Below are positions 36,145 through 47,468 of a stretch of 64,000 nt of DNA, piece by piece (positions within the stretch are counted from its first letter, which is position 1; each line of letters starts with the position of its first letter). The notes under the pieces are model-generated. The model saw nothing but the letters and a program-made list of their open reading frames with translations. It had not been told where the DNA came from and did not search any database. The stretch covers positions 16,533 through 80,532 of the forward strand of contig NZ_JARXWL010000011.1 in assembly GCF_029893325.1 (NCBI RefSeq), in the 5' to 3' direction. The position numbers were made by a program, and so were the translations under genes. The stretch comes from Enterococcus sp. PF1-24 (GTDB lineage Bacteria > Bacillota > Bacilli > Lactobacillales > Enterococcaceae).

Positions 36145-36290
36145 TTGTGGATAACTAGGAGAAGTTATGCTACTTTTATCCACAAGTTATCCACAGTGTT
36201 TTTTTCTTGATCTGTTAGTCTTTTTCTACTTTTCCACAGAACTAACAGGCCCTACTACTTATTCTATTTATATAATATAAAATATTAAGG
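36145..36290. other. oriC, dnaA-dnaN part with DnaA boxes, DnaA-trios and AT-rich unwinding region
   Basis: Perfect boxes occur at 36145-36154 (TTGTGGATAA), 36176-36184 and 36187-36195 (TTATCCACA), with a further TTTTCCACA at 36230-36238. After this last box comes a short GC patch (CAGGCCC), then CTACTACTTATTCTATTT at 36252-36269, whose complement reads 3'-GAT-GAT-GAA-TAA-GAT-AAA, the DnaA-trio pattern. A run of A/T bases (TATATAATATAAAATATT) follows. This is the arrangement of the basal origin unwinding system described in Bacillus subtilis. Confidence 0.85.
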
Positions 36291-36367
36291 GCTCCGCCTT
36301 TGATATTTAATCTTTTTTCTTAAAAATTATCAGTCTAACGGACTTACTTTAAAGGAGTGTTTTCACA

Positions 36368-37498
36368 ATGAAGTTTTCTATTTCTAGAAATATTTTTATG
36401 CAAGAGTTACAAACGGTTCAAAGAGCGATTGCAGCTAAAACAACGATTCCGATTTTAACGGGTTTAAAAATTGAATTAAATAGTGAAGGCTTAAATCTAA
36501 CTGGGAGCAATGGCGATATCTCGATTGAAACGATTTTACCTTTAGATGATGCCGATGCTGATTTACAAGTGGAATCACCCGGAACGATTGTCGTGCAAGC
36601 CCGTTTCTTCAATGATATTATTCGTAAATTACCTGAAGATCATTTTTCACTAGAAGTAATGGAAAATCATCAAGTTAACATTGTTTCAGGTAAAGCTAAC
36701 TTTTTAATTAATGGTTTAGATGCTGCTAATTATCCGTTATTACCGATTATTGAAACTAACAGTCAATTTGAATTACCTGTTCACAGCTTAAATCAAATTA
36801 TTAAAGAAACAGTTTTCTCGGTTTCTGCTCAAGAAAATCGCCCAATTTTAACTGGGGTGCATTTTATTTTGAAAGATCATATTTTAACAGCGGTAGCGAC
36901 GGACTCTCATCGTTTAAGTCAACGTCAAATTCCGATTACCCAAGAAGTACAAGAAATTGATATTGTTATCCCTGGCAAAACTTTAATTGAACTTTCTCGT
37001 TCTTTAACAGATGAAGAAGAATTAGTTGAAATTAGTATTATGGAAAATCAAGTGTTGTTTAGAACTGCTAAAATGTATTTCTACTCTCGCTTGTTAGAGG
37101 GCAATTACCCTGATACTAACCCATTGATACCAACTAGCTTTAATACGGAAATTGAATTTTCAGTGCCGATGTTATTGTCAGCGATTGAACGGGCATCTTT
37201 GCTTTCTCATGAAGGCCGTAACAACATTGTTCGCTTATCTGTTAAAGAAGACAGCGTGGTGCTTTACGGTAACTCACCAGAAATTGGTAAAGTGGAAGAA
37301 GATTTAAACTTTGAATCAATTACTGGGGAAGCGATTGAAATTTCTTTCAACCCTGATTATATGAAAGAAGCGTTGCGAGCTTTTGGTGGCATTGATATTG
37401 TGGTTAAATTCGTTTCTTCTGTGCGGCCGTTTATTTTAGAGCCGGTGGAAAATGATGCGCAATTTATTCAATTGATTACGCCAGTTAGAACCCGCTAA
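36368..37498 (+). CDS. dnaN: DNA polymerase III beta sliding clamp
   Basis: The 376-residue protein is the processivity clamp. It starts MKFSISRNIFMQELQTVQRAI and shows three clamp domains of about 125 residues each, with PILTGLKIEL, RPILTGVHFILKDHILTAVATDSHRLSQR and the C-terminal FILEPVENDAQFIQLITPVRTR. AAAGGAGTG precedes the ATG. The 254-base gap to dnaA contains the unwinding part of oriC. A terminator follows the gene. Confidence 0.98.
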   Translation: MKFSISRNIFMQELQTVQRAIAAKTTIPILTGLKIELNSEGLNLTGSNGDISIETILPLDDADADLQVESPGTIVVQARFFNDIIRKLPEDHFSLEVMENHQVNIVSGKANFLINGLDAANYPLLPIIETNSQFELPVHSLNQIIKETVFSVSAQENRPILTGVHFILKDHILTAVATDSHRLSQRQIPITQEVQEIDIVIPGKTLIELSRSLTDEEELVEISIMENQVLFRTAKMYFYSRLLEGNYPDTNPLIPTSFNTEIEFSVPMLLSAIERASLLSHEGRNNIVRLSVKEDSVVLYGNSPEIGKVEEDLNFESITGEAIEISFNPDYMKEALRAFGGIDIVVKFVSSVRPFILEPVENDAQFIQLITPVRTR

Positions 37499-37573
37499 TA
37501 AAAAAGAACTCCCTGCTATTTTTCAATAAAATGAAAATTTTTGAAAAATAGTCGAAATCAAATTAAATTTGTT

Positions 37574-37608
37574 AAAAAGCCTTAAATTCAATTTTAAGGC
37601 TTTTTTTG
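37574..37608 (+). terminator. terminator after dnaN
   Basis: Stem AAAAAGCCTTAAA / TTTAAGGCTTTTT is followed by a T7 run. It separates dnaN from the yaaA-recF-gyrB transcript. Confidence 0.88.
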
Positions 37609-37673
37609 ATGTTTGGTTAGAAACTATTTATTTTGCTTAAATCTGCTTAAAAAGCAATTATATGCGAATAAAT

Positions 37674-37702
37674 TTGTTTTCTGCTTAAAAAATGGGTATA
37701 AT
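37674..37702 (+). promoter_or_regulatory. sigma-A promoter for yaaA-recF-gyrB
   Basis: TTGTTT and TATAAT are separated by exactly 17 bases, downstream of the dnaN terminator and about 120 bases before yaaA. Confidence 0.7.
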
Positions 37703-37823
37703 AAAAGATGAGATATTGAAAATAGAAAAGCTAAAAGAAGCAACTAAAACTTGCAAACAAAAGTAAGTGGTGGAAAGCCTGATTTCAGGGGATTGGCTTC
37801 AATGGCTAGACATGAGGGATGGT

Positions 37824-38066
37824 ATGAAACGTTCAATTTATCTAAAAACTGACTATATGACTTTAGGTCAGTTGCTGAAAGAAATCAATGCGATTTCTAG
37901 CGGTGGTCAGGCTAAATGGTTTTTAGCTGAAAAAGCCGTTTTTGTTGATGGTGAGTTGGAAAATCGTCGTGGACGCAAATTATATGCTGACACAGTTGTC
38001 GAGATACCTGATGAAGGTACTTTTTTTATGGTAAAAAAGGAAACTACAACTGATGAGGCTGAATAA
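37824..38066 (+). CDS. yaaA: S4-domain protein YaaA
   Basis: The 80-residue S4-type RNA-binding protein has YMTLGQLLKEINAISSGGQAKWFLAEKAVFVDGELENRRGRKLY. I use the ATG at 37824, preceded by GAGGGATGG; the in-frame ATG at 37767 would add 19 residues without homology. It is the conserved small gene between dnaN and recF and overlaps recF by 14 bases, so the two are translationally coupled. It is linked by position to replication and ribosome assembly. Confidence 0.93.
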   Translation: MKRSIYLKTDYMTLGQLLKEINAISSGGQAKWFLAEKAVFVDGELENRRGRKLYADTVVEIPDEGTFFMVKKETTTDEAE

Positions 38067-39174
38067 ATTAACTTTAAAACAATTTCGTAACTATCAAGAG
38101 GTTAGTTTGAATTTTGAAGGGAATTTGACGATTTTTTTAGGGGATAATGCCCAAGGGAAAACCAATTTGCTAGAGAGCATTTATGTGTTAGCTATGACTC
38201 GCAGCCATCGTAGCTCCAATGAACAAGAATTGGTAGCATGGCAAAAAGACTATGCTTTAATTCAAGGGGAGCTGCAACGACAGCAAAGCACGATTCCAAT
38301 TGAGCTGCAATTAACGAAAAAAGGTCGCAAAACCAAAATTAATCATATTGAGCAAAAAAAACTCAGTGCTTATGTGGGGCAAATGAATGTGATTTTGTTT
38401 GCGCCAGAAGATTTAAGCTTAGTGAAAGGCAGTCCGCAATTGCGCCGCAAATTTATTGATATGGAGCTAGGGCAAATCAATCCGATTTATCTCCACGATT
38501 TAGTGCAATATCAAAACGTCTTGAAACAGCGCAATCAATATTTAAAACAACTGCAAGAAAAAAAGCAGACGGATGAAGTTTATTTAGATATTTTAAGCGA
38601 ACAACTGGCGGAATTTGGGGGGGAAATTCTTTATGAACGCCAGCATTTTCTGCAGCGCTTAGAAAAATTTGCCAATCAAATTCATCAAAAAATCAGCAAC
38701 CAAAAAGAAGTGCTGGAAATTGCTTATGAAAGTAGTTTAAAAATTGATTTAACTATGAGTAAGGCTGATTTACAGCAGTTATTGCTTAGTGAATTAATGG
38801 CTAATCGCAAACGGGAATTGTTTAAAGGCAACACTTTTATTGGTCCTCATCGGGATGATTTGACTTTTTTGATTAATCAGCAAAATGTTCAGGCTTTTGG
38901 TTCTCAAGGGCAGCAGCGCACCACCGCCTTAAGTGTTAAGCTAGCCGAAATTGATTTAATGAAGGAAGAAACCGGTGAATATCCGATTCTTTTATTAGAT
39001 GATGTCATGAGTGAGTTGGACGATAGTCGTCAGCTGCATTTATTAGAGACGATTGAAGGCAAGGTTCAGACTTTTTTAACCACCACCACCTTGGAGCATT
39101 TGAAAAATAAAATGACGGTTACGCCGCAAATTTTTCATGTGCAGCAAGGGCGAGTTAGCGCTGACTCAGCGTAA
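38053..39174 (+). CDS. recF: DNA repair ATPase RecF
   Basis: RecF helps load RecA at gapped DNA. The 373-residue SMC-like ATPase has MRLNKLTLKQFRNYQEVSLNFEGN, Walker A FLGDNAQGKTNLLES, the signature segment FGSQGQQRTTALSVKLAEI and Walker B PILLLDDVMSELD. It begins within the end of yaaA. The 100-base gap to gyrB contains AAAGGAAGTG as the gyrB ribosome binding site. Confidence 0.98.
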   Translation: MRLNKLTLKQFRNYQEVSLNFEGNLTIFLGDNAQGKTNLLESIYVLAMTRSHRSSNEQELVAWQKDYALIQGELQRQQSTIPIELQLTKKGRKTKINHIEQKKLSAYVGQMNVILFAPEDLSLVKGSPQLRRKFIDMELGQINPIYLHDLVQYQNVLKQRNQYLKQLQEKKQTDEVYLDILSEQLAEFGGEILYERQHFLQRLEKFANQIHQKISNQKEVLEIAYESSLKIDLTMSKADLQQLLLSELMANRKRELFKGNTFIGPHRDDLTFLINQQNVQAFGSQGQQRTTALSVKLAEIDLMKEETGEYPILLLDDVMSELDDSRQLHLLETIEGKVQTFLTTTTLEHLKNKMTVTPQIFHVQQGRVSADSA

Positions 39175-39274
39175 AATAAGCTTTTTATGATTAAATGAGT
39201 GCTTGTTTTATAACAAGTAACTGATTGATTGAAGAGATAGATAGCAATTTTGATAGATGAAAGGAAGTGTCTGA

Positions 39275-41221
<1,947 letters not shown>

Positions 41222-41224
<3 letters not shown>

Positions 41225-41440
41225 TACGAAAGAGGATGCCAGTTCAACTTACCAAGTAACAAGCTAGTTGAATGGTATACGGCATGAGAATCAAACTAAT
41301 TTTTCTTTGAAAAATTATTACTTTAAAACGAATAAGGATGTCAGTTCAACTTGTCTAAATACCTTAGTTGAATGATATACGTAGAGAGAATCAAAATAAA
41401 TTTTTTTGAAATTTATTACTTTAATACGAACGAGGAGGCA
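41222..41440 (+). repeat. tandem hairpin repeats in the gyrB-gyrA gap
   Basis: Two units (~101 and ~98 bases, beginning at 41222 and 41323) each contain AGTTCAACTT paired with AGTTGAAT, then GAGAATCAAA, a second hairpin and TTACTTTAA.ACGAA. The second hairpin differs between units but stays paired: TAATTTTTC / GAAAAATTA versus AATAAATTT / AAATTTATT. A third unit starts at 41421 (TTAATACGAACGAGG) and supplies the gyrA ribosome binding site GAGGAGG. Confidence 0.8.
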
Positions 41441-41450
41441 GGGAATTTAA

Positions 41451-43991
41451 TTGAGTGAAGAAATCAGAGAAAACATTCAGGACGTCAATTTAACAAGTGA
41501 GATGAAAGATTCTTTCATTGATTATGCCATGAGTGTTATTGTGTCACGGGCCTTACCTGATGTGCGGGACGGCTTAAAACCTGTTCACCGCCGAATTTTA
41601 TACGGAATGAATGAACTAGGGGTAACCCCTGATAAACAACATAAAAAATCAGCCCGGATCGTTGGGGATGTTATGGGTAAATACCATCCTCACGGCGATA
41701 GTGCGATTTACGAATCAATGGTGCGGATGGCGCAAAACTTTAGCTACCGTTATATGTTAGTAGACGGCCACGGAAACTTTGGTTCGGTGGATGGCGATGG
41801 CGCGGCGGCGATGCGTTATACCGAAGCCCGCATGAGTAAAATGGCGTTGGAAATGCTACGAGATATTAATAAAAATACCGTTGATTTCCACAGTAACTAC
41901 GATGATACTGAGCGGGAACCAGATGTTTTACCAGCACGTTTCCCTAACTTATTAGTTAACGGTACAACCGGGATTGCGGTAGGGATGGCGACCAATATTC
42001 CACCTCATAATTTACGAGAAGTCGTTGAAGCGATTAACATTTTAATGACTAATCCAGAAGCCACAACACAAGAATTAATGGAAGCTGTACCTGGACCTGA
42101 CTTTCCCACAGGCGGTTTAGTAATGGGTAAATCCGGCATTCGTCGGGCATATGAAACAGGGAAAGGTTCAATTATCGTTCGGGCAAAAGTTGAAATTACT
42201 GAAATGCCTAACGGAAAAGAACGGATTTTAGTGACTGAATTACCTTATATGGTAAATAAAGCCCGCTTAATTGAACGAATTTCTGAATTGCATCGGGAAA
42301 AACGGATTGAAGGGATTACTGATTTACGGGATGAATCTTCTCGTGAAGGCATGCGGATTGTTATTGATGTTCGCCGCGATGTTAGTGCTTCAGTGATTTT
42401 AAATAACTTATACAAAATGACGGCTTTACAATCTTCATTTGGTTTCAATATGTTAGCCATTGAAAAAGGCGTTCCGAAAATTTTGTCATTAAAACAAATT
42501 TTAGAGAACTATATTGAGCATCAAAAAGAAGTTATCGTTCGTCGTACCGAATTTGATAAACAAAAAGCTGAAGCGCGAGCTCATATTTTAGAAGGTTTAC
42601 GGATTGCTTTAGATCATATTGATGAAATTATTGCGATTATTCGTGGTTCTAAATCGGATGATGAAGCTAAAGCCGCGATGATTGAACGTTTTGAATTTTC
42701 TGATCGTCAAGCGCAAGCAATTTTAGATATGCGTTTACGTCGTTTAACCGGTTTGGAACGGGAAAAAATTGAAAATGAATATCAAGATTTATTGGCTTTA
42801 ATTGCTGATTTAACGGATATTTTAGCACGTCCTGAACGGGTAGCAGAAATTATTCAAACCGAATTAAATGAAATCGCCCAAAAATATGGGGACGATCGCC
42901 GAACTGAACTTTTAGTTGGTGAAGTTTTAAGTCTTGAAGATGAAGATTTAATCGAAGAAGAAAAAGTTGTTATTACTTTAACAAATAATGGCTATATTAA
43001 ACGGGTAGCCAACAGCGAATTTAGAGCACAACGCCGTGGTGGTCGTGGCGTGCAAGGCATGGGGATTCATGATGATGATTTCGTCAAAAATCTAGTTTCT
43101 TGTTCAACTCACGATACATTATTATTCTTTACTAACAACGGTAAAGTTTATCGGGCGAAAGGTTATGAAATTCCTGAATATGGTCGAACAGCCAAAGGTA
43201 TTCCGGTAATTAACTTGCTAGGCATTGATTCTGCTGAAAAAATTCAAACGATTATCAATGTTAATGGTCAAGGAACTGAACAGAAATACCTATTCTTTAC
43301 AACTCGCTTAGGTACGGTTAAACGGACAAATGCCAATGCTTTTGCCAATATCCGTAGCAATGGTTTAATTGCGATTGGTTTAAGAGAAGGCGATGAATTA
43401 GTTAACGTTATCGAAACAAACGGTAGCCAAAACTTAATTATGGGTACTCATTTAGGTTACTCAGTCACTTGTTCTGAAACCACAATTCGTGATATGGGCC
43501 GAACAGCTTCCGGTGTCCGCGGGATTCGTCTCCGTGAAAATGACTATGTAATCGGCGCAGCCGTTATGGACCCAGGCAAAGAAGTCCTAGTTATCACTGA
43601 AAACGGCTATGGTAAGCGCACAGCGGTCTCTGAATACCCAGTGAAGGGTCGAGGAGGTAAAGGAATTAAAACCGCTAATATCACTGCTAAAAATGGTCCT
43701 CTAGCCGGCTTAGCAACAGTTAATGGTGATGAAGATATCATGTTAATCACTGATAAAGGTGTCATTATCCGCTTTAACGTAGGTACCGTTTCACAAACTG
43801 GTCGTTCAACTTTAGGTGTTCGCTTAATGCGAATGGAAGAAGAAACCAAAGTTGTGACGATGGCGATGGTAGCTCCTGAAGAAGTCGAAGAAGAAATCGT
43901 TGAAGGCGCTGAAGAAGTAGTTGAAACAACTACGCCAGAAGCAACTGAAACTGTTGAAACACCTGAAACGCCAGAAAATACTGAAGAATAA
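41451..43991 (+). CDS. gyrA: DNA gyrase subunit A
   Basis: GyrA cuts and rejoins DNA. The 846-residue protein starts with TTG and has the catalytic Tyr in [13 protein letters not shown], the quinolone-determining stretch [17 protein letters not shown] with Ser and Glu at the classic positions (no common resistance substitution visible), the GyrA box [10 protein letters not shown] and six C-terminal beta-pinwheel blades. It ends in an unusually acidic, Thr-Pro-Glu-rich tail of about 40 residues. Confidence 0.99.
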   Translation: MSEEIRENIQDVNLTSEMKDSFIDYAMSVIVSRALPDVRDGLKPVHRRILYGMNELGVTPDKQHKKSARIVGDVMGKYHPHGDSAIYESMVRMAQNFSYRYMLVDGHGNFGSVDGDGAAAMRYTEARMSKMALEMLRDINKNTVDFHSNYDDTEREPDVLPARFPNLLVNGTTGIAVGMATNIPPHNLREVVEAINILMTNPEATTQELMEAVPGPDFPTGGLVMGKSGIRRAYETGKGSIIVRAKVEITEMPNGKERILVTELPYMVNKARLIERISELHREKRIEGITDLRDESSREGMRIVIDVRRDVSASVILNNLYKMTALQSSFGFNMLAIEKGVPKILSLKQILENYIEHQKEVIVRRTEFDKQKAEARAHILEGLRIALDHIDEIIAIIRGSKSDDEAKAAMIERFEFSDRQAQAILDMRLRRLTGLEREKIENEYQDLLALIADLTDILARPERVAEIIQTELNEIAQKYGDDRRTELLVGEVLSLEDEDLIEEEKVVITLTNNGYIKRVANSEFRAQRRGGRGVQGMGIHDDDFVKNLVSCSTHDTLLFFTNNGKVYRAKGYEIPEYGRTAKGIPVINLLGIDSAEKIQTIINVNGQGTEQKYLFFTTRLGTVKRTNANAFANIRSNGLIAIGLREGDELVNVIETNGSQNLIMGTHLGYSVTCSETTIRDMGRTASGVRGIRLRENDYVIGAAVMDPGKEVLVITENGYGKRTAVSEYPVKGRGGKGIKTANITAKNGPLAGLATVNGDEDIMLITDKGVIIRFNVGTVSQTGRSTLGVRLMRMEEETKVVTMAMVAPEEVEEEIVEGAEEVVETTTPEATETVETPETPENTEE

Positions 43992-44002
43992 GAATTAAAA
44001 TA

Positions 44003-44052
44003 ACACCCCATCAGTTATGCGGAATACGCTGGCTGGTGGGGTGGTTTATGTT
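44003..44052 (+). terminator. hairpin after gyrA
   Basis: Stem CACCCCATCAG / CTGGTGGGGTG is followed by GGTTTATGTTTATT. The T run is weak but position supports termination of the gyr transcript. Confidence 0.6.
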
Positions 44053-44125
44053 TATTGAGATATATGAAAGACTGTTAAGGAAAAAAGAGCTATAATGAGG
44101 GAAAATTAGGAAAAGAGGGAATGAG

Positions 44126-44377
44126 ATGAATGAAGAAATTCAATCACTGATTAAAACTTATAAAAAATGTTATCAGCCTAAGATAATTTCTTACTGTGAA
44201 AATAGCGAAGAATTATTTTATCTTGTTAAAAAAGAAACGAATTACAACCAAGAAGAATTATTGATTTCAGGCATACAGGTCACTGATTTCCCCCTTTTTA
44301 TGATAGTTAGGCAAGATGATGTTTTGATGACAGCTTCTAAAAGAGAAATCAGTGACTTTATAAAATTAAAAAAATAG
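44126..44377 (+). CDS. hypothetical small soluble protein
   Basis: The 83-residue protein has alternating charge, no membrane segment and no recognised motif. An AAAAGAGGGAATGAG site lies upstream. It lies between gyrA and the Fic-like gene, in the same direction. The codon use looks similar to neighbours, so it is probably a real gene, but no role can be assigned. Confidence 0.5.
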   Translation: MNEEIQSLIKTYKKCYQPKIISYCENSEELFYLVKKETNYNQEELLISGIQVTDFPLFMIVRQDDVLMTASKREISDFIKLKK

Positions 44378-44465
44378 CCAGAGAATTTATTTCTGTGCCT
44401 ATTTTTGGGAAATTCATGATATGATAAAACATAAATAGAAAATTTAAAGGAAAGGATTGTATTTA

Positions 44466-45224
44466 ATGGATAATACCGCTTTAGCTAGATTTATTACTTC
44501 ATTAGGAAGCTTAAATAGTTATGGTAGCACGGTTTTACAAACAAAACAGGCGCTAGATAGTCATTCAACTAAACCTTTAAGGCAAGATGCGGATGATATT
44601 GCGATTTTTACTGATGCGTTAAAGAGCATTACCGCAATTCAGAAAGTTGGTTTCAGCACTGAAGGAATTATTGCCATTAATACACAGTTTGATTCTCCTT
44701 CAGCAGAACAACCTAAGTGGCCGGGGCATTTGCGAAATGCTTATTACAACGAAGATGATCGGATAGGGATTATTATTGATGAAAATACGCAAAAATTTTA
44801 TACGCCTAAAGAAATAATTACAAAAGCTGATCTGGATGAGATTGTCAAAGAATATCAGTTATCTAATAAAATCGAGGTAGATGCTTGGCGTGTTTTTGCT
44901 CGCTTATGTAAATTACAAGCTTTTCAAGATGGTAATAAAAGAACTGCATTAATTGCTGCGAATGCTGCCTATGATACTTTCAGCACTGAAGAATATTTAG
45001 TTTTACCTTTTAATGATTTAGACCGTGCTGAATTTACCATTCACTTAATGCGTTATTACAAAGCAGAAAAGGCTGAAGCTGAAGAGCAAGCTTTTCAAAA
45101 AATGATGGCTATTTTACCAAGTAAAGCAGAACGTTTAATTGAATTAAAGAAACCAATTACAGAAGAAAAAACAGCCAAAACATTACGCTTGAAGCCACAA
45201 TTTAGAAATAATGATAAAACTTAG
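44466..45224 (+). CDS. Fic-domain protein with atypical catalytic motif
   Basis: The 252-residue protein has Fic features: a flap-region PKWPGHLRNAYY near residue 80 and the core helix-loop VFARLCKLQAFQDGNKRTALIAANAAYD near 140-165. Canonical Fic proteins carry HPFxDGN(G/K)R; here the His-Pro is Gln-Ala, although DGNKR is intact. The His is the usual catalytic base for AMP transfer, so activity may be lost or changed. I use the ATG at 44466 with AAAGGA 9 bases upstream; a TTG at 44457 is less likely. A frameshifted remnant follows. Confidence 0.8.
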   Translation: MDNTALARFITSLGSLNSYGSTVLQTKQALDSHSTKPLRQDADDIAIFTDALKSITAIQKVGFSTEGIIAINTQFDSPSAEQPKWPGHLRNAYYNEDDRIGIIIDENTQKFYTPKEIITKADLDEIVKEYQLSNKIEVDAWRVFARLCKLQAFQDGNKRTALIAANAAYDTFSTEEYLVLPFNDLDRAEFTIHLMRYYKAEKAEAEEQAFQKMMAILPSKAERLIELKKPITEEKTAKTLRLKPQFRNNDKT

Positions 45225-45239
45225 TTAAAGGAAAGAAAA

Positions 45240-45460
45240 TTTTTATTAACAGCTAATAATTTGATGTTTGATTATGGTGTGGGAGTATTTTCTATTCCTA
45301 AACAACATTTCTTGCGATTTAATGAGTTGTTATCAGGTTACTACAATGATGTTGCTGATTCAGAAAAAATATTTTGCAGTTGATGTATGATTATTGTATT
45401 TTTTTGGATAGAGTATCAATTAGGTTAGAAAAAGACCTTACAATTAAAGACAGGCTTTAA
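45240..45460 (+). pseudogene. frameshifted remnant downstream of the Fic gene
   Basis: An open stretch reading NNLMFDYGVGVFSIPKQH and FNELLSGYYNDVADSEKIF stops at TGA after Cys-Ser. The next frame continues QLMYDYCIFLDRVSIRLEKD to a TAA at 45458-45460. The stretch has no good start and resembles the C-terminal region of Fic-family proteins. It is best read as a decayed fragment of a second Fic-like or adjacent gene. The 45225-45557 gap contains nothing else except the terminator. Confidence 0.5.
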
Positions 45461-45516
45461 ACTATTTTTTTCGATCATGTTTCTTAACACCTTAAATAAT
45501 TTCTCCCTATTATGAA

Positions 45517-45565
45517 AAAACTGAGGCAAAAACAGAAAAACTACTTCTGTTTTTGTCTCAGTTTT
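45517..45565. terminator. bidirectional terminator
   Basis: Stem AAAACTGAG.CAAAAACAGAA / TTCTGTTTTTGTCTCAGTTTT with a short loop lies between convergent genes. It overlaps the last codons of the minus-strand gene at 45558. Confidence 0.88.
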
Positions 45566-45956
45566 CGTAATTAAAATTTTCAAACTCATTTGCCAATTTA
45601 TAAATACCTTGATAAGGAATCTCTAGGAAATAATAATCATCTTCTGCATATAAATAAAAAATATCAGAAGTATCATCAGCTTTTGCTAATTTAATTGTGT
45701 AATAATTTTGCGTGAGAGGTTGGTCATTGTTGATGCTTCTGCGCGTTTTTGTAGCATTTCGCAGGGGTTGTAAGACTTTTTTTATGTCGCTGGCTTCAGT
45801 TATGACCGTTTCACTAGCGGCAAAGGGCGCAACAATCATGATTTCTTTAACAGATTCATTTTCAGCAAGCTGAATTTTTTCTTTTGGCCAGTTAAGAAAA
45901 ATAATTGCAGCTAGCGCGATGAATAATAGGCTGATAAATAGCTTTTTATGTTTCAT
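45558..45956 (-). CDS. small anchored protein, DUF5301-like
   Basis: The 132-residue protein has an N-terminal signal anchor (LFISLLFIALAAIIFLNW) and a small extracytoplasmic domain with KIQLAENESVKEIMIV, a Thr-Arg-Arg turn and YYTIKLA...IFYLYAEDDYYFLEIPYQGIYKL. This pattern resembles DUF5301 proteins, though I cannot confirm it. GAGGTAC lies upstream of the ATG. It is single and convergent with the Fic-like gene. Function is unknown. Confidence 0.55.
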   Translation of the reverse strand: MKHKKLFISLLFIALAAIIFLNWPKEKIQLAENESVKEIMIVAPFAASETVITEASDIKKVLQPLRNATKTRRSINNDQPLTQNYYTIKLAKADDTSDIFYLYAEDDYYFLEIPYQGIYKLANEFENFNYEN

Positions 45957-46058
45957 GAAAGTACCTCGCTTAGTTTACTTGTATGCTATCACAAGCGCTT
46001 TATAAGTAATAGGCGTATTCAAAATACATTGAAAATATTTAAGATTTAGCTAAATAAT

Positions 46059-46436
46059 TTAAGTGAAAATAAGAAAAGTGGCTAATAAAGCAGCATCTAT
46101 TAAGAAAACGACAATAGCTTGCCAACGTTTATAGCGAAAAGCGTCAACTGCTGCCGAAAGGACAAATAGCACTAAAACTAGTGTAGCCAGCACAACTGGA
46201 AATTGCTGACTAAAATAGGCTTGAATAGCTAAGATGAAAAAGGCTATACCAGTTAGGAGTATTGTGTAGATTTTGTTTTTGATTTGTTTATCAGTAGCGT
46301 TTGGCAGGAGAAATTGATAATGTTTTTTAGCTAAAGTTAAGCCATTCTTTTTTAAAAGATAGATAAGACCGTAGATTATTTGACTTGCGCCGAAAATCAT
46401 AAAGAAAATTAGAAAACCTTCGTGGATAGTAGTCAT
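46059..46436 (-). CDS. four-TM membrane protein, unknown
   Basis: The 125-residue protein has four hydrophobic helices (residues ~8-28, ~50-68, ~72-92, ~102-122) with a Lys-rich loop after the first. AAGGAG precedes the ATG. It lies 122 bases downstream of the TetR-type gene on the same strand and may be its target. No family is recognised. Confidence 0.6.
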   Translation of the reverse strand: MTTIHEGFLIFFMIFGASQIIYGLIYLLKKNGLTLAKKHYQFLLPNATDKQIKNKIYTILLTGIAFFILAIQAYFSQQFPVVLATLVLVLFVLSAAVDAFRYKRWQAIVVFLIDAALLATFLIFT

Positions 46437-46558
46437 TTTGGATAGCTCCTTTTGTTATAATTATATCTGTTATTATAAAACAAATTACTAGGCTTTGTAA
46501 AAGCACTCATTCAAAAGATTTAATTGCTATTTTAATATAAAAGGTATGTTGTTTAAAC

Positions 46559-47068
46559 TTAATCTCCTCCCCGAAATTTCTCCACAATGCTTTCAATTTC
46601 ATACAAAACTGCCTCTGAGGAACGCTCTGAAGCGAGATAGTAGTTTAAGACGCCAACAATGCCATTAGCGATGAAAATCGCTTCTGCGCTATCTCTGAGG
46701 TCTTCTGTGGCAGTTAAAGTTAAAATATGTTGCGTCAAATATTTTGCAAAAAAGCCTTCTTTATCAGCAAAGATTAGTGTGCGGTAATTGGCTTTATTTT
46801 CAATAATCAGCTGAAAAGTTTGATTTAATGAATCCTGTGGTGTGTTGGTTGTGGCACTACATTCAGCAATTAAACGTTCAATGGATTCAGAAATGATTTT
46901 TTCCAGTAAATCATATTTATCTAAATAATTTAAATAAAAAGTACCGCGATTAATATCGGCAAGGCTGCAAATTTCACTGACTTTGATAGCTTTGACTTCT
47001 TTTGTTTTAAGCAGCTGTAAAAAAGCTGTTTTTATAGCACTTTGCGTTTTACGTACTCTGCGATCCAT
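46559..47068 (-). CDS. TetR/AcrR-family regulator
   Basis: The 169-residue protein has an N-terminal TetR HTH (SAIKTAFLQLLKTKEVKAIKVSEICSLADINRGTFYLNYLDKYDLLEKI, residues ~10-58) and a short helical ligand domain similar to TetR_C-type regulators of YfiR/AcrR groups. It is divergent from the ketopantoate-reductase-like gene, separated by the repeat array, and precedes a small membrane protein on the same strand. The ligand is unknown. Confidence 0.85.
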   Translation of the reverse strand: MDRRVRKTQSAIKTAFLQLLKTKEVKAIKVSEICSLADINRGTFYLNYLDKYDLLEKIISESIERLIAECSATTNTPQDSLNQTFQLIIENKANYRTLIFADKEGFFAKYLTQHILTLTATEDLRDSAEAIFIANGIVGVLNYYLASERSSEAVLYEIESIVEKFRGGD

Positions 47069-47192
47069 AATAAACTCCTATCATCTTTGACAAACTGTCA
47101 ATTAATCAACAGTTTCCCCTTTTTGTTTATTGAAAAACAACTTACCTATCCATATTATAGATGAGAACAAAAAAATAATAAACAACTGTCTA

Positions 47193-47461
47193 TTAACTAA
47201 AAAGCTGCGTGAGTTGTTCTGCAACCGAGCAAAAGTGCAAAATAAAATATTAGCGGTGTTTTATACCGCGGATTTTCTTTTCACTTTGCCGAGCGGTGTA
47301 AACTCACGTAGCTGGATTAACTAAAAAGCTGAAAGGGCTCGTTCAACTCTCGAGCAAAATGCAGAATTAAATTATAGTGGCGTTTTTTGCCACGAATTTC
47401 ATTCTCATTTTGCCGAAGAGAGTTAGCCCTTGCAGCTAGATTAACTAAAAAGCTGAAAGGA
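47193..47461 (+). repeat. 124-bp structured repeat array before the PanE-like gene
   Basis: Two full units (47193-47316 and 47317-47440) and a truncated left arm (47441-47461) follow with an exact 124-base period. Outer stems are GCGTGAGTT / AACTCACGT and AGGGCT / AGCCCT. The middle stem of unit two is AACTCTC / GAGAGTT, and central hairpins are GCGGTGTTTTATACCGC and GTGGCGTTTTTTGCCAC. The truncated arm reads AAAAAGCTGAAAGGAGTCG and supplies the ribosome binding site of the next gene. The array fills most of the 47069-47468 gap. Confidence 0.85.
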
Positions 47462-47468
47462 GTCGACA

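Noticed and set aside
43607..44011. Minus-strand frame across the end of gyrA
   Set aside because: It is the antisense of the acidic, repetitive gyrA tail, with Ser/Val/Thr-rich low-complexity composition and no ribosome binding site.
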